This document shows, piece by piece, positions 1 to 11,948 of a stretch of 64,000 nt of DNA. Under the pieces are notes generated by a model. It worked only from the letters and a program-made list of their open reading frames with translations, made no database searches and was not told where the DNA came from. A program made the position numbers and the translations under genes. The stretch comes from Pohlia nutans (Eukaryota; Streptophyta; Bryopsida; Bryales; Mniaceae), in NCBI GenBank assembly GCA_022496805.1, contig CM040088.1, positions 10,075,001-10,139,000 on the forward strand, written 5' to 3'. The stretch's first letter is position 1; every line of letters begins with the position of its first letter.

Positions 1-211
1 AATCTTACTATTGAAGAACCTTGAATGGTTGAAAATTTGTAAGAGCTAATAAATTCAAGTTGGTTGAAAAATCCTACAATTGGATTAGTCTAAAAGGTTT
101 TAGATCAAAAACTATTTGCCTTTTTCTGAGAAGGGGTACTTGTAGGCCCGCTTGTAGGCAGTTTTGGAGTGTTTGGCCAGAGAAACTTACTCATGGTCCT
201 TGAGGGGTTAA
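1..211. mobile_element. Right end of a TTAA-flanked (piggyBac-like) MITE, cut by window edge
   Basis: The stretch ends in GGTCCTTGAGGGGTTAA at 195-211. Its body matches the interiors of the elements at 28369-28957 and 54546-55133 (for example the phrase AATTCAAGTTGGTTGAAA). The left end lies outside the window. Confidence 0.6.
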
Positions 212-318
212 AAGGTGAAAAAACTCATCTACAAGGTCAAAATTGGGTTTGACTAACAAGCTGGGTCCTCAAAGAGTTAATCCATTCTGAGGTTTTGGAC
301 TACAAGGCTTCAGACAAG

Positions 319-491
319 CACTACAAGCAAAGGCGTCATTTCTCACTCTCGAGGATCCTGTTTATTGTCGCTTTTCACTCTACAGGCTTGTCCAACGTGA
401 CAAATCGCACTCATCAAGTCCAACCAAAAAACTGGTGAGGCGCCATTTGACTCACAGAAGGAGTGAAAAGCGACACCTTCTCCTTGTAGTG
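319..491. mobile_element. CACTA-type MITE
   Basis: It starts CACTACAAGCAAAGGCGTC and ends with the near complement CGACACCTTCTCCTTGTAGTG. An inner inverted repeat (CGCTTTTCACTC at 369-380 against GAGTGAAAAGCG at 461-472) lets it fold. The flanking triplets AAG and GAG differ by one base, so the target duplication is imperfect. It lies downstream of the last recognised exon of the PIBF1-like gene, so the open reading extending into it is probably not coding. Confidence 0.55.
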
Positions 492-527
492 GAGGATAAG
501 TAGGGTAAGCATGTTAATTGTTCGAAC

Positions 528-3500
528 CTCAAGGTCCTGCCTGGTTGGAGACGCAGTTCGATCCAAAGTGCTGATTCGAGGTGACACGGCCACAGTCTTG
601 TCTTTCAGACTGCTCCTGGAATTGTAATTGATGGAGGTTGAATTGGATCTCCTCCCACCGATAGGCACTCCTTTCTCTTTGAGCAAGCTGTGAAGCTAGT
701 CCACTGAGCCTCGTGCACGAAGTAGCTTTCTAATATCTCCTCGTACCGAATTCAACCGGACTGACCCCCTCTCCTCTTTTGGGGCACACCTGTATTGTAG
801 AAACAGCATCATTCTGTTCTTACTGTTTTAGAATCGAGGCATAGAAGAATTAATGAAGTGGTCTTAACCCACAGTCTCCTCAAATTACAGGTGCTGAAAT
901 GTGAACCTGCCAGCAGTGCCTGTGAGCTTCTGATAACTGTTCCTCAGCTTAATAATTATCCTTTCCAGCTTCAAGGCGCAGGACTCCTACAACTAGTTTT
1001 CAGATTTGGCATCGGAGTGCTCTGTTAAGAGCAACTCCAATGGGGCTCTTTAAATGAGCCCTCAACGGTTGTGGCACAACTTTGTTGGCCACCTCAACGA
1101 CCACGCACCAAAAGGGCATTTTGGCACTCCAAATTTCCACCTTCTGGTGCGTCTCACCAACGCCCTATTGCATTCCAGATTTGGTCCTTGCTCTCCAAAT
1201 TCGGTCCTTGCCCTCCAAATTCGGTCCTTGCACTCTACTAGATTCATTCCTTTCAGATTTCTTGACCAGTCTTCCACTCTGCTTCGGTGACGTGGCCTCA
1301 ATATGGCGTGGCACATCACCGTGGCCTTGGCTCTTGGCGTGCCATGGATGATGGGGCAAACGCCACACCAACCGGATGCCGCATCAAAGGGATAGACAAA
1401 GGGCATGACGTAAGGCAGATAGCGCGGTCTTTTGAAGAGCCACAATTGGTGATGTTCTAAGAGTGCACTCAGATCACCTTATCTGACGAGAAGGTTATGT
1501 GCCAGATATTCCAATCCACATGTGATTTTTCTCACTGGATTGATTGCGGAACTATTTGGAAACCTGTCTTTAACACTCCTGCTAGGGAAAAAAGGGCATC
1601 ATAGAGTTTGATATAGCTACGGAAAGCACTGTCTGTCAATCTATGAATTAATTTATACCTGGGTTCATTCGATAGCTGATTTTCGTGTACGCTACCCTTC
1701 AACTTGCCTTCACTGCCCTCCGTATTTTCAGCTCTCCAGGCTGAGAAAGACTTGGCCTTCTCCCTCTCAAGGCTCTCGACTTTAGCTGCTTCCTCCCTCT
1801 GATAAGCTTCAAGTTGGTCTCGAGTGCTCTTCAACTCCTCCTTCAGTTCCACAAGTGCCTTCTCCAGCGCACTTTTTTCTTCATTCAGCTTCTTTGTCTG
1901 GGTCTCCAACTCCTCCTTCAGTTCCACAAGTGACTTCTGCAGCGCACTTTTTCCTTCATTGAGCTCCTCTGTCTGGGTCTGCTACTTCAAAAGAAACCAG
2001 TGAGTGGTGCCCCTTCAAGGAAATAGTGAAAATAATCTATCACCTCAAGCAAGTGAAATAAAGGAATGAACTTCTTCCATGCTTCTTATACCCTCCCGGT
2101 GGGAGGAAATTCCAATGCTTCAAAAGTGTAAAGAGGAAAAAGTCTACAAATTAATTCCACTTCACTTCTTGTGTTCACTGCAGTTCTTGTTTACAAAGAT
2201 GCATGTAGTAGAAAACTCTTTAATTAAGTAGAGTTTAACGCATATGAAGAAAATTTATGCACCACAAAGTAATAAGGCGCAGTGAGAGCCAATCCCATTT
2301 TAATTTTTTTTTGTGAAACTCTCGTTCCTTCCAACTAATTAATGGGAAATGAAGTTGTAAACGGTGCATGAGGAGCACGCTGTTGTAACAAATCAACTCT
2401 CTACTGATAACTAAGAGTAGTTTTTGACATTATACTCCTATTGAATGTTGCAGTGGTTGCTTACTAACTCCTCAAAAACAGATGGCCTGATCCCGCACAC
2501 CCAGGGATCCCAGACAATCTTTTGGTTGTGTGGTCACTTGTAATTAGACCCCGAGTTGTTGGTAATATGAGCACATTACTAATAACGAACCTTTAATTTG
2601 ATAATCAAGGCCTCATTCTCGAGCCTGGTCTGATCGAGGGAATTTTTCTTCTCTGCGAGAACAACTTTTAATTGGTCTAGCTCACAGTTGGTCAAAGTCA
2701 GACTTCTCCGTGTTTCGGCTTCCTTCGAGTCTGCTACTCTCTGAAGCTCTCTGAACCTGCAAACCGTAGGTATTGCCCACATTCCAAGTGAGAAGCAAAA
2801 TTCACAGAATAAATAATTTGGTGCTGCCTATTCGGAGCTTACCGTGTTTTCCGGTTGGGTTATAGAACGATATTACACTTGAGAATTGAAGATGAAGAGA
2901 AAGCTTTGTCTGAAAAAAGTGATGATGTTATGCTGACATCAAACACCAAGTTGATCATACGCTGATCATGAGGCATCTCTCAGATTAGACCCCCAAGCTT
3001 CTGGCATAGAATGGAATAAGTCCTTGATGTTTACCCAAATATTAAGAGGTTGAACGTTGGTCATTGATCATACTTCATTCAATTAGTCATCAATAGAGTT
3101 AAACTGAAAAGTCAACCCAAAGAGGAAAGTTTTGACAAACTCATGTTGAACTCATATTGAAAAAAAAGAAAAACCAAAAACCAGTCTATGCTGATGTTTG
3201 AGACAATCTAAAACAAGGCCCTCTCATTATTCTCCATACTTCACTCCAAGTCCATGGCCCACAAGGGGACAATCTATGACAAGACACTATAACACCCAAG
3301 TATAGTTCAAAAGAGAGGTCAGAAGTAGAGCAAAAAGGAAGGTTAGATGGAGGACTTTTTGATTAACTCTAATTGAGCTAACCGAAAAGAAGCGCATCTA
3401 ACCTCCCTTTTTGCTCTACTTTTAACCTCTATACTTGGGTTGAATAGTGTCGTGTCATAAATTGTCCCCTTGTGGGCCATGGGCTTGGAGCTTTGGTGGA

Positions 3501-6500
3501 AGGTGTGGGAGTCATAGCGAGGTGTGGAGAATAATGACAGTGCCTTGCTTTAGATTGTCTCCCAACTCATCATAGACTAGTTTTTGGTCTGAGTTCAAGA
3601 GGAATTCAACACGAGTTTGCCAAAACTTTCCTCTTTGGGCTGACTTTTCGGTTAACTCTAATATGTGGAACAAACGTAAGAAAGAGAGTTTGTTGCCCCG
3701 TTGGGATAAGGCATAATTACTTGGCAAGAAGCTCCTCATACGCTGCTTTACTTTCACGCAATTCAGTGCGACACATCTCAGCAGTTGCCATTGCTTCATC
3801 TCTCATTTCGCGAAATGTCCTGCGTCATCCATATAGCCAAATACGATAAAAGGGTCTTGGATACATGTCAGTGATTGGTTCAGGTTAATTCGATTAGAAT
3901 GCAAGAACTAGCACCTGTCACCATAAAGATGCTAACAGTACCACATATAATGCTTAGCTCAAATGCCAGAAACCTCCGCACTTTGTTGGACATAAAGTCG
4001 TTGCTTGGTTTTGGCTTTGAGCACATCATTTTAGAACGTACTTCAATGATCCACACAAACCAACAAGGTGTCTCGATTTAGGCTTGATTTCGTTCAGAAA
4101 GGCCATTCGACAAAGGCCTGCGTACAAACTCAAGAAATTTGATTCAAAAGTTAAATAAGGCCACTTACCGAAATTTTTCATCAACCATAGCATTGGACTC
4201 TCTGCGACTTAGTTCAATGTCCTGGTTCGTGTGCTCCTTAATTCGCAAAATCTCGGCCTGAAAAAATGTCTAGGTCACCATTGTGCGTGCGTACGTACAT
4301 TAACGTCTTTATATGAATATACACAACTGCATCTACAGGCTCCAGTTTTGACCCCTAGCTCAAGAAATGTAAAGGGTACAAATGTAAATTGTAAATCGCC
4401 AAAAAAATGTTTTCTATTTTTCAAGTTTCAATTTTCAAATCGCCAATGGGATTCCCTTGAAAAAATGAAAAAAGAATCATTGATCACAATCATGAAGCTG
4501 ACCTGAAAACGTTCATTAGCAGCTAGAGAGTCTTTGCGAAGGTCTGTGCGTTCGCGCTTCACTTCCCGCAATTTTTCGTGCTGCTGCACAAGTTCGAACT
4601 CCAATTTTCGTACTTGTTCTTTCAAGGACTCAACTTCTTTGCTCAAATATGCCTGCAGTCAAAAGCAAAGGAAAATGAGTAAATATCATTCATACTTGAG
4701 GACCCAATATCATTTTTGAGGGACTAGGTTGAAAGGGACCTTATCCATGCTCAGAAGATCCAGGTTATGATCTTTCTCCTGAATTGAGCCTCGCAAAGTC
4801 TCCTTCTCTTGTAAAGCCACTTGCAGGGTAGTGACCATGGTAGCCTTTTCATTCTCGGCTTCAATGCTGGTGGATTGTAGATTCTTCAATTTTCCTTGCA
4901 CCTACCACACATGCATGTATGAGATCATCAAGACTAAAATCTTTGAGAGCGATAACTGAATAATTGGCTTGGACCGAGAGAGGACTTGCTTCATTCATTG
5001 GTCACAGTCCTTCGAGAAGCATGGCAAGCAATTATCACAGAAGAATTCCGAGACCAGCACAAGCGCCTCTGTATGTAGTATAGGACTCGACTACAATGGT
5101 TGAGGCGGAGACGAGATACCTAGCCAAGAGAGCTATTTCATCACAGATACTGTGTACTAAGCAGAAATGCGTTCATGAATAACATCGATTTGAAAGAATG
5201 ATAGTTTTGAAAGTACCTCGTCAAATAATGAGCATTTGGCACTCAGAACCTCTATCTGCTCAAGGGAATTGCGACGCTCGGCTTCCAGTTGCTTGATGAG
5301 CACAAGATTGGTGCTCAAATCAAGCTCAGATTCACGGTGTTCAATAGCATGATTAGCAGCCACTCTGTGCAAGTCATCCGTAAGCCTCTGCACTTCATCA
5401 TTTGCTCGTGTCAAGGCCTCCCTGCACGGGGTTGGTTCAGCTATGCATCCTTCTAACAATCCATGCTCTCAGAACCTTTTCTACAAGACACCACTAATGC
5501 CAATTTAAGTACAGTTGTCGACCTTCATCCCCGGGTGAACTCCTGGAATTAGTGAAATATCATTCATTCTAGATACTAATAAAGAATGGAAAGACATCTT
5601 CACAATCCAATGCCAATGTTCTTGGTACCATCAGAAAGCCCTTGAGGAGGGTGTGCACATTTTTGGTTTCAGAAGATTTGAACCTATGGGTGGGAGACAT
5701 TGAATTTCAAAGTATATTCATCACAAATACAAAAAACAAGAAAAATAGCCCTTAAAATGGGATTTAAGCACAATTTGGGCCACGGTAGTTGTGGCAGCGA
5801 CAATGGTTCTACAATTCTGATTCTAACCCATCATTTTTTTAAATACTCTATAAAATGCCATGTGAAATTAAAAATATATATAATAGGATATTTCAATAAT
5901 AAAAAGGAGGTTTACACCAGTCCCTGGGATAAAATTTTAATTTCGAATGCAATGATTATTATACAGAAATTTCATAAATCTAATGCGGTGTCACAAATTC
6001 GGCTCAATCTATGTTTATAAAAACTTAATTAATTAATTTTTTTTATAATCTAAAAATCAGCCTAGAAATGACGTAATTCCGAACACCCTTGTATTGTACA
6101 GTTCAGGTCTACTTTCCAACCCAGGGTCTTCATGAACAACCATGCCCATGAACCTCATTCTACAAAACTACCCCACAAACTAGGGAAAAACTTGCTGTGG
6201 AAAATCGTCAGTCACAAACATTGTGTCAAGGTTCTACGATAATACACATCATGAGATAGTTTGATAGCACAGACCTGGAGGTATCTTGAAATATCCGCAG
6301 CTCCTGGATCTCTTCCCGGTCACGAAAGAACTTCTCGTATGCCAGAATCAGAATATGATCCCTTGCAGTTCTTCGCTGCTCTGGGATGGATTTTAGTTCC
6401 ATGTACCTACTCCAGAAAGGACAGATAATTCATCTGCTCCAAACTGAAATCTCAGCTCTCATGTGACATTTATTAAAAACAATGCCCTCCTGATCCGACT

Positions 6501-9500
6501 GACTCGAACCTCACGTGACTCTCCAGACTGACCCAAAACAGCCTCAAAACGTGTGAGTTGAGTTGCATTGATGGACACTCTTAACCCTTAAAGGACATGA
6601 CTTTCTCGATTCCCATTCCCAAAATCTTTTTAAAACTCCATTTTAAGCATGATTCTCTTTTTAATTTACTTTGGTTCTATTCTAAAGAATTATAGATGCC
6701 TTATATATGTTTGTTTTGGCATTTTTAAAACCCCATTTGGTTCAACAGAGTAGAAGTTATGAGTATGATTCTACCGAAGAAAAGTAAGCCTGTGAGGCTT
6801 AGGATGTCCTTTAAGGATTAACCTTTTCACGATTGGAGGGCTTCGAAACACGCCTCCAATACTCCCAAAACGGGAATAACGGTGGTTAAAGGGTTAACGA
6901 CATTGTTTAAATGTGTGTATTCATGCAGTCAGTTCCAGTGCTCTAGCTAACTGCGTGATCCACCAAATTTTCAGGGAATTAGTTGTACTGACAAGTTAAA
7001 AGTAAGCCTTAAACAGTTTGTCAGGTGGACTGGAGTCAGAAGCGTATATTAGTACCGGTACGTACAATGGCTCGGAAACGTCGAAGTCCTTAATTGTTCT
7101 AAATTGCTCCTCGATCGATGGCACTTTTAGCTCAACCTGCATCAAATTTGATGGACAACTTCAAGACGTTAACCCCTAAACGTCAGAGCGTCCACTTCTG
7201 GACGACTAACAGATTCAAACCCTTCTCATGTTCTCATCAATGCTTGGATGAAAGTCATCCAATTTTTTGGAGATTCTTCACCAAGTTGTTGTCCTATCTA
7301 ACGGTTGGATTTAGTCATACTTGATTACATATTTTTCTAAAATTACAAATGTAGAAGTATGTCAAGTCGTTGACCAAGCCAAAATTGCGTTGACTGTAGT
7401 TCAAAAGTGGCCTTGCAAAAATGAGGTCATAGATTTAAGAAACACAAAAATTTCAAAGAATCACCACGTTTAAGAGTATCTCATTTCAAATTCATTCCAA
7501 CAAATTTTACTCAAAAAATATTAAAATTTTGTTTGTAATCGAATTTAGAAGGAATTTTAAATTTTAACTTTCAAATTTTATAATTAAATATTGGTAATAG
7601 TATTAGTGAATCAAACCGTACGGATGGAATCTAAAATTCAAAATCTAGAACTTTCATTTGTATATCAATTCCAAAATATTCTTCTAAATAGTAGTTTATG
7701 ATGATTTTCTTCAAATTGTCAATTCCAGGGACACCCTGGTACGTTTAGAGGTTAACCCTTTAGTGCCCAGCAAACCACATTATGGTCACTACAACGTCCG
7801 AAATGCAAATAGCAGAGAATCCGTGAAGAATTGGAACTTCAGTTTTGAAGTTTAGATTTGCGCACATACATTACGCACCTTCCAGAAAAAGAAATTTTCA
7901 ATTTGGAATTGTACAACTATCAAAATACCTATCAACAGAACGCAAAAATACTGCAAATACTTGAAAATACAGTAAATACTTACAAATACAACATATGTAT
8001 TGTGTAGTATTTCTTGTGTTTGGAAGTTTGTTATCTTGTTTTATTTTTTTGGATTGTGTTCTCTTCTTCATCTTCCATTAGTGTGTGTAATCTGATCTTG
8101 ACTAATGTACCCACTCCTGTCAATTTTCAACGTATAAAATTTTGTCCTAAACCGTACATGGACAAGTCACTTTCACTTATAAATCTCACAATAATTATGT
8201 GTGAGTCTATTTTTGATATGAAAGATTGCAACGGAGAGGTGTTGACATAGGGCATAGCTGAACTTCTTTGCTTTTATTTTTGAAAATTTACCTCAAATTC
8301 TATTTAACTTTGAAGTCACACACCCCCCAAAATCTTGTTTTTGAGCGTGCATTATACAGTTCAAATACATACTATAATCTTCCGATCCCACCATCAGATG
8401 ATTCTCAAATTTTAATAAAATGTGTGCTCTCGAGTTGAGAATAGAATTGTACGGTTACTTTCTAATTTAACCCATTCTATTTTTGGTAGTCTCAACCACA
8501 GTGGAAAAACCCACTGAAATCCAGAGCTGTCTGCTACAGTACCCTGGGCACTAAAGGGTTAAGGCGCAAGGAAAACATGTCCTTCTCAAGTACTGAAAAT
8601 AATAGCAAGGCCAGGAAAATATTCACTATAAAATCTGTTCACCTCAACTCTCAGAATATGAGAATGGAGGAGGGGCTTCAAGCTTGTAATGCACATTTGA
8701 TGCACAAGCCCTACTGGCGATGGTGGTACTTTAATTGCCATTCATTTAAGTTACGACATTACAAAAATTTTAATTACGACATGTTGATACCTCATTTTGA
8801 CGTCTAGCCAAATCGCTTACTTCCTGCTCAACCGTCTCCTCCAACCTTAACACTTCTTCCTCCAATCTGCAATGTGATCACCAGCTAATGTCAATTATAC
8901 TAAACTGTCTCCACTCTAAACTTATAAAGCTCGCAAAGTCAAGCCCCTGCTACTGTCATACTGTTTTGTGACCAAGGAGCAAGAACGTGAGTAAAACAAC
9001 ATATCCATTTTTACCTTCAAAGCGTGTTTCCAAAATCTGCACCTTTGCTGCTCGTTTGTGAAAATTTACAAATGATAATATTTTTTGTGATAAGGTGGGC
9101 TCTTCGTGTTCTACACAGCCCATGGTGAAATGGTATGTCGTTTAGTGATAGTTGAAACTCATGGCTTACGAAACCAGGCCTGTCTGCGATTGCCCTCAAT
9201 AATTACCAGATCTTGAAATTCCTAACCTTTGTATGTAGAGCGAGTCTAAAGTCTCTCGTTCTTCTACTTTACTCGTGAGGAACTTGATTTGGGCTTCAAG
9301 AGTTGCGACCTGCACGCGGCTGTCCCCAAGCTGCTGCACCAACTTTGCAGTCTCCTCACGATAATACTCTGACAAATGATGACAGGGCCTTGTTTTAGAT
9401 TGTCTTAAACCTTGGCACAGACTAGTTCTTGGTCTATTTTTGTTTCAATATGAGTTCAATATGAGTTCAACATGAGTTTGTCAAAACTTTTCCTCTTTGG

Positions 9501-11948
9501 GCTGACTTTTTGGTTACAACTCTATTGTATACAACTCAATAGGACTTGGACAACATGCTCAACGCACAATTTTTCTGGCAAAAGATGCATGCTAGTAAGA
9601 AATTACACGATCTATCAATTGTGATACAAGAGCAAAGAGCTCCCATTTCAACTCCAACACGGTCATATTTCACTGATTGGTTAGTATAAGCTGTAAACTT
9701 GAAGGAATCGAAACTATGCATGGAAAATCATCTTACTTCCGCAATCACATCCAGATGGGGTCGAGGCGTCAGAATTTGAAACTACAGAAACCCATGAGCT
9801 CACTGTCGTCTCCTTCCCAAGAGGGTCACAGGATCCCTGTAACAGTGTCCAGTAACTTGTTAATTTAGCAAGAAATCCTAGCTATAATCGTCCTTCCTAA
9901 CATATTAACAAGATAAGATACTGAATGTCTCCTTACACTCAAATTGTTTCTAATTGTTTCTGAGCAGGCTAATGTTTCTGAGCAGGCTAATGTTTCAACA
10001 TCAGTGAATGGATTCTTGAGGCATTAGCTTTACCAGGAGGAAGAGCACGTGTGACTACGTTTGTGTATAACCTTGAAGCATTATTCACTTAACGGGCTCT
10101 TAATCTACTCGTGATTCTCAGATCAGGCTAGGGCATCTGATGACTTACATCGACCCCTGCAGAATCAGATACGGGTGGAAAGAGGTCATCACGAACCCCA
10201 CAGCCTCCAAGCGTCGAATCAGACTGCACAATATTCCGAGTCAAATCTCCAAAATCCTCAATTACTCTGATTTTTTATATACCACAAAACGTCAGCTCAA
10301 AAACGGCTGATGGTTATATCTCCTTCCGATTCGAAGAATGGACGTCTAACTCGTCATCTTCAACTTACCTATCCTAAGAGCCAAGTTCCATAGGTGAAGT
10401 ATCTCACTAAAAGACAAATTTTTAGGGACTCCGGGGGACCAAGTACCACATTTCGAGTGAGCTTTTGAGAAAATAGTGGATGAGAAGTTGTCATGAAGTA
10501 TGGAGGGTTCTCAAGCCCAAGACTTCATGGCAACTTCACCCTAAACAATCAAAAATGTTAATGTTCAAGTCCATGGAACATGCACAACTTCATGGCCGGG
10601 TAGGAGACAAACCCAAGTTTCCATTTTTCCCCTCCTCTTGCCTACTTCCATGGGCAACTTCTCAAACCCATGGAACTTGGCTCTAAGTCAAAAACAAGTT
10701 AAGCAGATATTTAAGAAAATATGGAGGGACGATAACTTAGGGCGGGAAAAAAATTAGACTTTAGGATTAAAAAGATTTCAATCCTCTCAACATTCTCCAA
10801 GATGTAACGAATAATCAGAGCCATCTGTAATCAACAGTCACGAGGATCAAAAAGGGACGCTGAGGATTAGAGACCTAGGATAGAGTTTGAAAATTACTTG
10901 GAACTCTTTGAGTAGCCTCTCGAGGTGATGCTCAATGTGACGAGTCGCTCGCGACATTGCTTCTAACAACGCCAAGCGATCAAAGCATTTCTTCCATGGC
11001 AGTCATAACAAATTCAGCATTCTCTTGACTATGGCTTACTGCACAGTACAGATAGCCAAGGTGGTCATTCCGCAATCACATGCTCTTCACAGAAATCCCG
11101 GCCTCAATTCTTCCTATCCACAAATACCACTTTGGATACGGCGCTATGACCAAATCATCGTCTGCCTCACTAAGCAGAACAAACAAATAAACAAAGGAAC
11201 GGCCGTTAAGAAAGCAAAAGTTAAAAAATAAACACGCTAAATCCAGCTGGAATGCTTCATACAAAGTGCTTATTATACATGTGCTCAACTTTCTGATCAT
11301 CGTAACAAACTATTTAACCGAATATTCTCTGGTTTCACCATTAACACCATTTTCGTTAGAAGTGCACATGCAATTTTGTACTTTGAAAAAAAAAATGAAA
11401 AATTGCATAATAAGGAGGTTGGTGATTACCAATTCCTTTCAATACATGGTTTAAATTTCAAAAAGTGCATGACAAGAGAGCTGGTGATCGCCAACCTTAT
11501 GAAATGAGCCTCGTGAAAGACCAATTGTACGATCAGCAGAGAGTGTGGCCAAAGCAGTCTGAAATCGTCAACAGCAACAGCAGCTACACCAGCAGCTCAG
11601 ATTCTCCCCTTGGTCTTGAAGACTTACATTCTGCATGCGATCCTGGTCGAAGGGCATGAGGTTTAGGACCGTGGGCTTGGAACTGGGTGAGCTGGCAAGG
11701 TTACCGAGGACCAAATGGTTCCTAGTAGAGCGTAGATCCAGAATTAAGTGTTAATTTCCAGTGAGTTACTAATCTTTGTGTTAAGGCCATTCTACAAAAT
11801 TCTCATCCATAGTCTCTAAGAGTAAACAGGTATGACGTGAACTTTACCTTAAAGGATATCTGAATGAGCTGCTGGTAACTGGCTCCAAGGCTCCAGCCCG
11901 CGATTGTACACAAGTCCTATTCAAGTGGCTCCTCGTACAATTGACCAG
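528..11948 (-). CDS. PIBF1: PIBF1/CEP90-like centriolar satellite coiled-coil protein (multi-exon)
   Basis: In animals PIBF1/CEP90 is a centriolar satellite and distal centriole protein needed for ciliogenesis. Exons read by eye on the minus strand, 5' to 3': 11948-11848, 11721-11628, 10990-10898, 10223-10149, 9366-9227, 8866-8821, 7136-7066, 6406-6275, 5421-5217, 4901-4740, 4652-4503, 4257-4169, 3819-3721, 2756-2591, 1981-1659, 986-907, 687-528. Nearly all have AG/GT borders and matching phase, totalling about 730 residues against 757 for the human protein as I recall it. Diagnostic blocks are SEPLYMELKSIPEQ (exons 7-8), YLSKEVESL (exon 11), IKEHTNQDIEL (exon 12) and FREMRDEA followed by KFRELQRVADSK (exons 13-14), in the same order as human PIBF1. 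It is coiled coil throughout. The join 1659 to 986 is out of phase, so an exon there is missing or misread. The first exon and the stop codon were not found; the stop may lie before position 319. No ATG was chosen. Confidence 0.72.
1029..1457. mobile_element. PIF/Harbinger-type MITE in a PIBF1-like intron
   Basis: Its termini are imperfect inverted repeats, GAGCAACTCCAATGGGGCTC on the left and the complement of GAGCCACAATTGGTGATGTTC on the right. It is flanked by TAA at 1026-1028 and 1458-1460, the three-base target duplication typical of PIF/Harbinger. It lies between exons 986-907 and 1981-1659, where the reading phase fails to match. Confidence 0.7.
1833..1982 (-). repeat. 75-bp in-frame tandem duplication inside a PIBF1-like exon
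   Basis: Bases 1833-1907 and 1908-1982 are two copies of a 75-bp unit. In protein they give LNEGKSALQKSLVELKEEL followed by LNEEKSALEKALVELKEEL, so 25 residues (about 3.6 heptads) of coiled coil are doubled. The copies differ at several bases, so this is not a very recent event or an assembly stutter. Confidence 0.85.
3094..3660. mobile_element. Foldback element in a PIBF1-like intron
   Basis: The two halves are inverted copies of about 270 bp. The left starts TAGAGTTAAACTGAAAAGTC and the right ends GACTTTTCGGTTAACTCTA. Both arms carry ACAATCTAAAACAAGGC and AGTCCATGGCCCAC or their complements. It lies within intron 2757-3720. A partial second copy is at 9374-9527 in the same gene. Confidence 0.75.
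6581..6822. mobile_element. TTAA-flanked piggyBac-like MITE (family F)
   Basis: The left end is TTAACCCTTAAAGGACATG and the right end is GATGTCCTTTAAGGATTAA. The AGGACAT terminal motif is shared with the elements at 23978-24520 and 61973-62504. It lies in the intron between exons 7136-7066 and 6406-6275 of the PIBF1-like gene. Confidence 0.65.
6819..6897. mobile_element. Very short TTAA-flanked element or remnant
   Basis: It starts TTAACCTTTTCACGATTGG, sharing its TTAA with the right end of the preceding element, and ends GGTGGTTAAAGGGTTAA. At 79 bp it is either a deletion derivative or a chance arrangement. Confidence 0.35.
7169..7755. mobile_element. TTAA-flanked piggyBac-like MITE (family A)
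   Basis: It starts TTAACCCCTAAACGTC and ends GGTACGTTTAGAGGTTAA. The body is an inverted-orientation relative of the 13677-14262 element; shared text includes the GTCCA/TGGAC subterminal block and the GACAACTTC region. It lies in a PIBF1-like intron and abuts the next element at a single shared TTAA. Confidence 0.75.
7752..8562. mobile_element. TTAA-flanked piggyBac-like MITE (family E), intact ends
   Basis: It starts TTAACCCTTTAGTGCCCAG and ends CTGGGCACTAAAGGGTTAA, a perfect 19-base inverted repeat including the TTAA. The CCCTTT start is the classic piggyBac terminus. The interior at 8200-8400 matches, inverted, the interior of the truncated copy at about 22740-23395 (CACACCCCCCAAAATC against its complement). 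Confidence 0.8.
9374..9527. mobile_element. Solo arm of the 3094-3660 foldback element
   Basis: The text GGGCCTTGTTTTAGATTGTC through CTTTGGGCTGACTTTTTGG matches the right arm of the foldback element at 3520-3655. It is a partial insertion in the intron between exons 10223-10149 and 9366-9227. Confidence 0.65.
9964..9998. repeat. Short tandem duplication
   Basis: The unit GAGCAGGCTAATGTTTCT occurs twice head to tail within an intron of the PIBF1-like gene. No function is implied. Confidence 0.6.
10377..10683. mobile_element. PIF/Harbinger-type MITE in a PIBF1-like intron
   Basis: The left end is GAGCCAAGTTCCATAGG and the right end is CCCATGGAACTTGGCTC. Direct TAA triplets sit at 10374-10376 and 10684-10686. 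Internal phrases ACTTCATGGC and CCATGGAAC recur. Size, ends and TAA duplication fit a PIF/Harbinger MITE. Confidence 0.75.

Noticed and set aside
414..527. Extension of the last PIBF1-like exon to a TGA at 414
   Set aside because: A good GT donor ends the exon at 528, and the extension runs into a CACTA MITE (319-491), so it is probably not coding, though a read-through end cannot be excluded.
1054..1445. Several overlapping open frames on both strands
   Set aside because: They lie inside a PIF/Harbinger MITE with TAA duplication; none resembles a protein.
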